From positions 26,339,044 through 26,403,043 of the forward strand of contig NC_092652.1 of NCBI RefSeq assembly GCF_032118995.1: a DNA stretch of 64,000 nt, given 5' to 3'. The translations under genes and the position numbers were made by a program. This DNA is from Asterias amurensis. Taxonomy: Eukaryota > Echinodermata > Asteroidea > Forcipulatida > Asteriidae. This document shows positions 48,815 through 59,500 of this stretch, in pieces. Every line of letters begins with the position of its first letter. The first letter of the stretch is position 1. The notes under the pieces are model-generated. The model did not search any database, was not told the DNA's origin, and saw only the letters and a program-made list of their open reading frames with translations.

Positions 48815-51527
48815 TTAATCTAGAAGTAGAGGCGGCATAGGCGGGGGAGGAGGAGGCGGTGGTATAAAGCCAGTCGGTGCGGGAGTGTCGCCAGGCGGTA
48901 CAGGTGACGAGGAAGCCGCTATGGGAAGTGATTGTTCTGTAGGGGCTTCCGTACTTCCCAGGGGAGGAGGGGCTACGGGAGGTTGGACATCATCAGATGT
49001 AGGCGGGGGCGGAGGAGGAAAAGAGGGGCCGCTGGACGTCGGTGCAGCAGGGATGCGAGTCGACGACGTACGATGCATGGTTAACGTGGATGATTTCGTT
49101 ACATTGAGACTTCCAGAAGGAGGAGGAGGCGGAGTCTGAAAGGGAGGGGCTGCTGTAAAAGAGGGGTGCAGTGGTGGAGGAGGTGGAGCATTGGAAGCCA
49201 CATCCTGGGCAGTGGGCGTTGTTTGACTCACCCTCCTTAGCACGTCCTTAACCGACACTGATGATATCGCTGCAAGGTTGGGAGCGATTGGCGTAGAAGC
49301 AGCTGAGGGAGCAGTGCTAGGAGACCCTTGAAGATGGTGAGGTATTGATTGCTGAGATGACATACTTGACATGTGATGAGAAGATGCCGCAAGAGACTCT
49401 CGTCTTAGTCGTTGCTGCTTGAAGGGATTCATGGGTCTACCAGAAGGGCTTGTTGTGAAATGTGAAGACCCCCGTGCCAGTTGTGGCTCATCGGCAGACA
49501 AAACAGACTTCTGCAATGACATGGTGCTTGAGGGTGGCTCTTGTACAATGTTACTATCTAAGAGGTTCTCATTGTGGGAACTTGGAGGTGTTTGAATGCT
49601 TGACTGATTCTGTTGGGATGTATCTCCAGGAGGTTGTACATGAGCATGGGGGTCTCCGTAGACGTCAGGCTCACTACTTCTTGGAGTAGCTTGACGGCTT
49701 TGTCTGCTCTGGACCTGGTCTTCCCTGACACTTTCTGATGTTGAAGAAGGAATGAGGGGAGGGACTGCGTTTGAGAACATTGATGATGCTTTGGGCAAAG
49801 AAGGACCGATTGATCTCTGAGAGGTTAGACTGGCGACTGAAAGGGGAGAAGGCTTCGGACTAGCTCTGGTTAAAGAATGATAAGATGCTGTCAAAGCTGG
49901 CACAGAGCTTCCGCGTGTTGGAGTCACTGGTTTGGACGACCTAGCGGAATGTGAACTCGCTTGTCTCGGCACTCGAGGGATCTCTGGTACAAAGTTCTCT
50001 AGTTTTACTTCCGAGTTGGAATATAAATCCGCGAGTTCAGGAAGCATGTTTGAGGATTTCGGTAGGTGGGAGCTACTTCTGCTCATGGATCTCGGAATGT
50101 CTTCTCTGGGGAATAGATTGTCTCTCTCGGAGACGAAACTCTCAATTTCTACTTCTGAGTCGGAATCTACAGGTTCAGGAAGCACAGTTGAGGATATCGG
50201 CGGGCGAGGCTTTATACTACTCCCAGATCTGATAATGTCTTCTCTGGACAAAGGTTGTTCTCGGGGGTTCTCGATTTCAAACTCAGAATCTGAGTCTGAG
50301 AGATCAACAGGTGCGAAAGAAGATCTCGACATGTAGGACTTACTTGATTTCTGTCCGACCTCTCTAGGTGGGAGAGAAACTTGTTCAGCTGAGTAATGTT
50401 TGATTTCAATTTCACTGTCAGATTCGGAAAGATCAGGTGGCCCTGTGTGAGATCCTCTGGGAAAGGATCCACTGACGGGAGCTTGAAGAGAAGAGGGACT
50501 TATGCTTCTCGACCGTGGACTCTCTGGTTCAGAAGAGCTCGGGGATCGTTGTGTCCTGAATGGCGAAGAGGTTGTCCTGGCGTCCATGGAGATTAGAGAC
50601 GGACTGATGGGTTGAGCCGGTCGATGGTCGGTTGATGAAGACCTCGGGACTAAACTGGCATTCGAAAGCTGTGGTAAGAACCTTTGTAATGCGTGGACGT
50701 CCTCCCTGTGAAACTGTTGATAAGATGGTGATTGGGGCTGGCTTTGATGAAGTGACTCCCTTGGTAGACTGTATAGATGCGAGGATTGCCTTGAAGGGGT
50801 TGATGCTTCTTGATACTGGTGTGGATGGGGCATGGTTGGTTCGTCATAAGCGGGGTGGACGTGCTGTACCGAGTGGTGCGATGAGCGTGGATGATCAATC
50901 GAAACCCAAGAATGTCTTGGTGTCAGTTTAACCTCGACAGATGTCTTGTGTTCCGGAAGGTAGTGTGGCACTATTAGTTCGTCATTCACTGAGTGATGCG
51001 CTGAGTGATACAAAGATTCAGGTTGGTCAATCTGAACCAAGTCGAAGGTGATTCGCGATTGGGCATGGCCATCAATCGGTTCACTGGTGATTCGCCTTCC
51101 TCGATCTGCATACTGGATTCCGGACGTGGTTGGCCCTGGCTCGGAAACAGAATCATCACTTGCAAATGATATAAGTACATCCCTCCTCTTAGTGGAATCG
51201 TCCAGCTCGTCTTCATCATCACCGTCATCACTATGGCTGGGTTCCTGACGTATCACTTTCAAACTATCCGGCTTCTCCTTGTCATCAGCAGCTGACTGGT
51301 CAACAAAAGTGGTTGTGCGATATATCTGTGATTGTATATCTTCGTCACTCGACGTTTCATCGAGGAGTCTGGCTGACTCCCTCTTTTTACGTACTGCCCG
51401 GGTCCGGGAGGTGTCACTTTTCTCCGACTCTGTTTCTGTCGATTCCTCTTCGGTTTCGGAGTCTATGATCGCTACAAGTTCGTGCTCTTCGGCCATTTTC
51501 TTTCTGCTTTGTTTGCCCAGGGCCGGT
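48815..51527 (-). CDS. Receptor exon 11: ~900-residue disordered cytoplasmic tail
   Basis: One 2.7-kb exon coding a Ser/Pro-rich tail. First, an acidic stretch after a VAIID motif (tail residues 8-30, counted from the internal Met at 51496). Then basic/acidic blocks, three YxxP sites (YDEP 217, YSLP 242, YGDP 613), and four acidic repeats of the SDSE[IFV]E type near 355, 398, 443 and 490. The last 130 residues carry polyproline: PPPPPLHP, TPPPPPSG, SFPPPPPPTSDD (826-836) and an eight-Pro run near the end. It could be read as an independent gene from the ATG at 51496, but the upstream acceptor (taacag at 51528) and matching phase favour splicing to the TM exon. Confidence 0.85.
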
Positions 51528-53755
51528 CTGTTAATTGGATTACAACAAGGTTACATTGTTTTAATACAGATGAACAAACCATACACACAGCCGGCCTCAA
51601 CTAGAAAATTCATAAATCCTTAATTGATAAAGGTTTCAACGGTCTTCACGAAAGCTTTTTATAATGTAATACAATTTAATTAAAATCACTTGACACCGTT
51701 TGTTATTACTCAAAAAACTAGTAGCATTGATTACGAGCAATATAGAGAGATGTTGATAGTTTTAAAATATTGTTTTTTCTTTCATTGTTCCCTTGAAATG
51801 CTTCGTAATGGTCATCTCTCTTCCAGCTATTTCAAATGGGTAAATGTGGAATGTTCTTCCTCTTCATATTCAACGGTTCATCGAATTTCAATCGGTCAGT
51901 CTTTCCAAGTCTTTTTGTGAAATGTGTACGCAATAGACCTTTATCACTGTGAGGTCATTTTGATTTTACTCCATTCCAACTCATTGTAACCAAACTGAGG
52001 CTGAACGAAATAATAGTCTGGTGCCATGCGCAATGAATGTTAGCATTCATTACTGGGTGGAAACAGGGAACATGACCAAGATGGCGACAACGTGATAAAG
52101 GTCTATAACATGAAGTAAAGGACACAGTTTAGTTTGTGTACGATGTCGTAAGGCAGTCGCTTTGCAAACCGGTTTTTCTATGATTAAATTGAGTTGTTTG
52201 TTTGTAAAATATGCAGCCACCTACCTACGCAGCCAACACAACAGTAGAGCCACTGCAATGAGCACCGAGAATACGCCTCCAACCATAAGAACAGCTACGA
52301 AAGATTTCACTGCAAACGCAAAACAGAAAATGGGAAACATACTTTTAGGATGTGAAACTATGCAAAGTGGATGTATACAAAAAGGTTTGCGGTCATGTGA
52401 ATACATGAATATCACTTTTGGACAAGTGTTGGTTCCCTACCACCGGTTCTTTCAAGAATCAACTCTTTTCAACAGAGATATTGACATGATGTTACCGCAA
52501 ACCTCAAAATCTCTTTTAAGAAACGTATTTGCTAAGAAATGATAAGTTTTGTCACTTTCATCAAACAAACTCCGTAGCTCTCTAGTCTCACAAACAAGCA
52601 CTTATAAAATAAGTACTTGTGTAAGGTTGTAAACACACAAAGGGCAATGTATCTGCATGCTCTGTATAGGGCGCTAAACAAACGGCGCTAGTGAAACGTT
52701 AAGCAGGCACAATATTGTCACAATATTAAATGAACTATTTTCCTTTATTAATAAGTCGTGAAACGTACATTATACAGGTCAGTATGCTTCGTTTTTGAGA
52801 GGTCAATGCCACCAAGTTAAAGGGCACCTTATGAGGAAATTGTAAAACTTCTACTGGAGCATTTCAATGGCACCAAAACAATGACCATCGCCTTCGTTAC
52901 CTCTTTCAATAATCAGGCATAATTCAAGGGCAGAAATATATGATTATACCTAGACATTGCTTTGGAGATGTTGAACCGGTCGTGATTGTGAATTGATTGG
53001 GTGGACACGGTGAGCAGTCCCCGGCACCGTATGACGTCTGGTACGTCCCGACCGGGCACTGAGAACATTCCACCCCGTCAATCCTGCTGTAGAGTCCCGG
53101 TCCGCAGGCAACTACGAGATGGAATAAAAAAGAAACTCATCGTCAAGAAAAAAAAATACCTACAAATAAAACAAATTCTCTCTTTTCATGTTTCAGATTC
53201 GGATGTTCTGATGCAAAGCTTTCGATTTGAGGGACTCTAATAAACTTACCGCATAGAGACGAGTGTAGACCATATCCCAGACTACAGTGATACTGTAGAG
53301 AGTGTTCTACCGAGGCAGGGATCAGACCAGCCGTAACTCGTTGGTACATCCCATTCGAGTTCTGCGGAGTGAAGAAGGCTGCTAGCTTGGTTTGAATCTA
53401 CAAAAGGATCGTCATGAACAAGACACAATATGTGAATATTATTTACTAATTAAAAAATATTTAGATTTGAATTTGTTTGTTGATTTTGTACGGGTATTCA
53501 GCTTGAATTATTCTTTGAACTTTGTATTGTTATTAATCAAACTTTACAAACGGCTTTTATTAAAATAAATACAGAAAAAAACAGCTATACAGCAGGTCCT
53601 TGTGGCGCAATCGGTTAGTACGTTCGGCTGTTAACTGAAAGGTTGGTGGTTCAAATCCACCCAGAGACGAAACTTTTATTGTTTTATATTAATCAAACTC
53701 TACGAACGGCTTTTATTAAAACAAATACAGAAAAACAGCTATACAGCACGTCTCT

Positions 53756-53808
<53 letters not shown>

Positions 53809-53925
53809 ATCCACCCAGGGACGGAGTTATTCTTTTAACTGTTATTGTTCAAAATTAATAAAACTTTACGAAAGGCTTGTATAAAAACAAAGTTACAGAA
53901 AATAACATCTATACAGCAAGTCTCT

Positions 53926-53978
<53 letters not shown>

Positions 53979-56315
53979 ATCCACCCAGGGACGGAGGTTT
54001 TCTTTTCGTCTTTTTGCTTTCATTTCAACGAAAACTTACAGTGCAGTTCTACTTGCTATAAGTGAGGAGTGAACTATGAGAGGAGAATGGGGAGTTTTTT
54101 CATTTGTTCACAATTTCTCTTAATGCTGGTGCATTCTGCTTCTTTTTTTTCTTTGGGGAGGGGGGGGGGGGGGCTATTTTTCAATTGACATGCCTCCCTC
54201 CCCTCTCCCCTCCCCAACTCACCAGTGCCATTCTCTGATCCATTTCTCCAATCATGCAACTCGAGCTGCATTCTGCGATCATCTCATGCCTGACCACGAG
54301 GTCAAATTTGACCAATAGGATAGTACCATGGGTAGATCTGGCAACTGACCCCGGCACGCCCCCAACACAGAGAGCGACTAAGTTTGAGATTTGGAAAGAG
54401 ACATCAATTGCAATGATGGCGGACTGGAGATGTGTTCCGAGCTGTTGCTTGAAGACGCTACTCTGTTGGGCGTTGCAGTCTGGCGTGGTGAACGAAGCTG
54501 ATATAGTGTAGACAAGGTCTGGGAGGGTGTACACTGAAATAATGAGAGCAGATTTGGAAGTTGAACAAAGAGAGAAATTTACTAACTGAGGACTCGAACC
54601 AATGACCGGATTAACGTGCCGGCACTCTACCAACTGCTAGCCCTATAATGGCGGTCTCCTTGTTTTGTCAAAATTCAGGTTTTCAGGCAGAAGCCATACA
54701 ACCGTGAAGTTGCCAGGGATCACGCCCAAATTACGCTACAACCTGGGAGTCACCAGTGAAATATTAAGAGTTTCAAATACCACTTTTAGACTCGGTTGTT
54801 ACAGAACAGTTTGTGAACTTTGGGTCGACTCGTCATGGCTTCAAACATGGCACTGGATTGTCGTCATGGTTGTCAGGATCACGGCCTGATGGATTGTTCT
54901 TCTTTTAATATTTTTCGAAAAGCAACGAACATAAAATGCTTATTTCAAAACGGGGTTGTGGTAACACATTTCTTCTTATAAGATCATATAATATAAAGAC
55001 CTGAGCTGCACATAACTGTTTATTAAATTGACATTGGATTAAGTTTTCAATGTATTTGGCACCAAGCTTTTCCATGACTCTTATAATCCGCAGTGGAAAC
55101 CTATTACGACACATCACATTTTAATTTATCAAACTCAAACCCATTTTAATGGTGGACACAATACTGTGAAATTTAATTTGTCCGGTTACACTCAAACCAA
55201 ACAATGCACTTTGGTCCACCATACCACAAGAAGGCTAATTTATTCAAACGCTTACCTTCGATATTATATTTGAACGTTCGCTTTCTTTCATTCCCTTTCT
55301 CTGGATATTTGAAAGACACCTCACACTCCAAACTCCCTGTATCGACAGGGTCAACATTCGATATTTCTAGAATTCCTCCGTCAATTGTTAAATATCTAGC
55401 ATGATCAAACGTCATGATGACGTCGTCGCCTTTAGACTTCGGTCTTCGCCATGTGAATTTGAGACCAATAATTGATTTCCTCATGTGTGCCACGTTGCTA
55501 GGCAGGCATGCGAGGTATTGCGTTCTTCCTTGCAAAACGTACGTGAAATCTGTAACAAAATATAAAAATATAAAAAACACATGGGAGATTAAATTTTGCT
55601 CTGGTGTCGTTTCAGTTATGGTCTGGAACTAGTTTGAATATTTCTTTTACTTGCCATCTTTTGTTCTACTTTTCGCTACAGTTTTAGATTTATATTTAAT
55701 GTAATGTACATCAAGTTGATAATGAGCAAGGTCTGGGAGGTCACATCTTTTTTGATGACAATTTTTCGACTTTTGCCTTTCCCTGGACGGCCTCTACTTG
55801 TATAGTTATTGCATTGCCAAGAGTTAAATAGAAAAATAAAAAACTCTTATTGAGGCTTAAATGTCTCCGTGATGAAGACATCATGTGTGAGTAATACTTG
55901 AAAAACGTGAAAAGGGTTCGACCAAGAACCAAAAAACGTAAATTTGATTGTAAAAAGCGCCCTATACGCCTCTTTTAATATGTTTGCATGAGGCACGTCA
56001 CAATGCTAACTCAAAACGAGGCGATGGGCGCAGCCACTGCAAGTGATGGGGGACGTGCGCCCATAGCCACGTTTTGGGTAAAAATTATGACGTCATGCAT
56101 AAATATTAAGAGAGGCGTATACGCTTTCAGCAATCACATCATGGTAGCAACGCAAGATCGATAGACAGTTTAGTTTAATTTCAGATATTTGTTCCTATAT
56201 GCTATGATAGGATTAAGTGCAATAACTTTTGCTTCTATTGTTTTAGTTCTAATCGGCGTCATATAGGAGATCCCCCCCAACTTTAAGAAAAACAACAGCT
56301 ACACAGAAAGTCTCT

Positions 56316-56368
<53 letters not shown>

Positions 56369-56550
56369 ATCCACCCAGGGACGGAAAATTGTTTTGAACT
56401 CAAGATCGAGCGACGTTTTAGTTCAATTTCAGAAGAACATTTTGAGCTATTATTGTTTGATATGAATAACTTCTTCTGCGAGCCGCTATTTTGAACATTT
56501 ACACACACAAAACTGAAAATAGATAGCAAGTCTCTGTGGCGCAATCGGTC

Positions 56551-56588
<38 letters not shown>

Positions 56589-59500
56589 ATCCACCCAGGG
56601 ACGGGATAGTGTTTTAACTAAAGATCGAGCGGAATTTTAGTTTGATTTCAGTTGTTTTCAGCAATTTCAAAACTTGTGATTATATTGTGTTCCCTCTCTG
56701 CCCGATGTCACATGGTACTCTGTTCAAATGATTCTGTCTCATTGTAAGTACGGAAGTTAGTGTTTCATTGAAATCAATGGCATTGAAGGTTTTTTTTATT
56801 TTATGACGATGTCACCATCTTGGTCATGTTCCCTGATCCAACAACAGTAATTGGCTCTAATTTTATTGTACAAAAAGGAACCAGACTAATTCTCCTTCCA
56901 GCCTCAGTTTGGTTACATTGATTTGAATGGGTGAAAATCAAGATGACCGCACCATGATAAAGGTCAATTATCAGCAGACATACCTCCATCATTTTGAAAT
57001 GTATGTAACATCTCATCGATATCTACAGGTGGAATCTCTAAATCGGCTACTGCACTATCATTCCCTGAAGGTCTGTCGAACTTCGGTTCCTCATGGAAAG
57101 GGTCGTCAGTGACTGTCCATATATTGAAATAAGAAACATACAACTGTGTATTAAATCCATGTCACAAGAAGCAATTTACTGGCAACCAGTTCCAGGCAAT
57201 CTTCAAGAAGAAAACAAACATTCACGCTTTCATCGTCTCTTCACATTAATTGTCTTGGGTGCTGCCGAAGTTTTCCTTTTGCGTGTAGTTAAGTTGCTTG
57301 CCCACAAGTTGTCTTAAACAAAATATTTTTGTGGGAAATGATTTCTTTCTCGAAAATTTCGTTACTTCAGATTCAGATTACCTTGATAAGTCTTTTTAGC
57401 CTTTGCTTTTCAAAGTGTTTCTCTGTGAAGCGCCTTAAGACCTCTCCGAAAGTTTTAAACGCTGATCAAACTCGCAATTTTAATCTTGCTACAAAAGTGC
57501 CACAAGAGGGCGGAATAACTCTTTATTTTACCGTATTCTTCATCATGGTGAGGCTTCAGAATTTCCACTGCGGCAGATGATTTCTCGTCCTCAACGGCTA
57601 TTTCAGTCATTATGGAAATGAATAATTAGAAGTTGTTACACATTGAACAATATTGTACACAGCATGAGAAGAGTATTCAATCTTATATTAATACATTGCA
57701 CAAGGTAAGGTTCCCGCCGAAAAATGTTCCTTTGTTTTTGCGCATCATGGATCTTTTTAAGTAATGGTTATCAAGTCTTGATTGGTTGAAACTCTAGTCT
57801 GTGTATTGTCGCCGACATAGGGCGTAATATCGACTGGCTCGGAGTGAGTTTTGGCAAGTCTGGCAATTAAATTTTGGTTCGAAGCGAGTTTAAAAAAAAA
57901 AAAAAAACGTAATCAGATGTTTGCTTGATACAGATAATACCTTCTTTAGTAATTCGCGTTGATATCGTCGACTACTTGTTATTAAAACGAACTTTCACAA
58001 CCAAGACCCGTTGTGAGCTCTTCAGGGATCCACCTGTTTTTGTTTTTTTAAGCACATTTTTCTGATTTTATATCACACTGCAATCCAAAAACGTTAAGCA
58101 AAAACAGTTTCAACTGATCTCGTTTTTACCTTTCCCAAGCTGAAATCTTCGTCCTGCCACGAAAAAGTGTTTGTCGTTGTATGCATCACACACGTAAATC
58201 CCAGCATCATTAACTGGATTGTAATGTTCTATGATCAAAGTTGTAGCAGTTGGGTCAATGTAGACGTAACTAGGTAAAGATGGACTTCCTTCTTTCGCCC
58301 AATCGTACTCAGCATCAACACCCGGCACCCCGACGATCATGTAGTTTTGGGTATGGATTACCACTTTTCCGCCTGGAGGGGGCTCCTTTAGAACTGTTTC
58401 AAGAAACAATGATTAACCTAACTTAAATGTTGCAGTAAAATTACAAATAAATTAGTTCCCTATGCCAAGATTCAGTTAACGTAGTTTAGCCCTTTATTTC
58501 CTAAGGGTTCTGGTGGTACTGGTATTTTTTTGTTTACTAGTTGTAAATTAACTGCGTTTTTTTTATTAATTGTTTGCATCACAAAACATTGGAGTTGTTA
58601 ACAAGTGTTACACTTGGATTCGAGTCCGTATCGTGTCCGTTTTAGCATCGACTTGTGACTTGACTGGACTTGCAAATAATAAATGTATTCTTGAATTGAA
58701 TTGAATTGAAATCATGACTCGCTGCAAACTGTGCAAAAACAATCCATGTTGTTAATATTTAGGCTACTAAAGGTTTCTTTAGACGTACTTCAACACGAAG
58801 TCAAGACTATGCACTGTATGCATTTATCTGGTTTAAAATCAATTTATGTGAATTGAGTCGTTTGAACATAAGTTACATTTGGACATTTTCTATTCCTGAA
58901 TTCATGTCTTGAGTTCTTTATATCAAAATGTGGACATTCTGTAACCCGATAATCTAAGATGTAAACCAGTTTTGTAAAGCGTCCTGAATTGTTGAACTTT
59001 TGTCAGTAATTTTTCTTAAAAGCCAACAGGCATGAAAGAAATCCCCGTCACATTTTGTACACACAGATTCCCACTGCATCATGCAGCTGCCATGCAGCTG
59101 CCGAACCCTCAGACCAATCAAAACACAGGTTGGAAAGCTAACGTCACTGCACGTTTATCCAATGAAATCACAGTATCACATGAAATCACTGCTGATGTCA
59201 AACCAGTACAAGTCTTTATTCTTGCAGAAAAAGGGGAACCAGTCTTTAAGACACTGGACACTATTGGTAATTTTCAAAGACCAGTCTTCACAGTTTGTGT
59301 ATCTCAACATTTTGTTAAACATAACATAACAAACCTGTGAAAATTTGAGCTCAATCGGTCGTCGAAGGTCCGAGATATTTATTTATGAAAGAAAAAAACA
59401 CCCTTGTCGCACCTTGGTCACACGAAGTTGTGTGCTTTCAGATGCTTGATTTTGGGACCTCAAATTCTAAATCTGAGGTCTCAAATCAAAATCGTGGAAA

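Larger units (their letters stand above)
53525..53993 (+). repeat. Tandem tRNA array of about 160-bp units
   Basis: The three units share not only the tRNA but also 5' flank: attaataaaact...cgaaaggctt, aaaataaatacagaaaa and agctatacagca. The array thus arose by segmental tandem duplication rather than by independent tRNA insertion. Confidence 0.8.

Noticed and set aside
48815..51496. 893-residue open frame as a stand-alone gene
   Set aside because: An acceptor at 51528 with phase 2 exactly matches the donor after the transmembrane exon, and the joined sequence is a proper stop-transfer segment. I kept the independent reading only as an alternative.
48885..51623. Plus-strand open frames opposite the receptor tail
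   Set aside because: They are antisense shadows of a long GC-richer exon; no start context, splice sites or domains.
54254..54511. Plus-strand frame over receptor exon 7
   Set aside because: Antisense to an exon supported by splice sites and phase.
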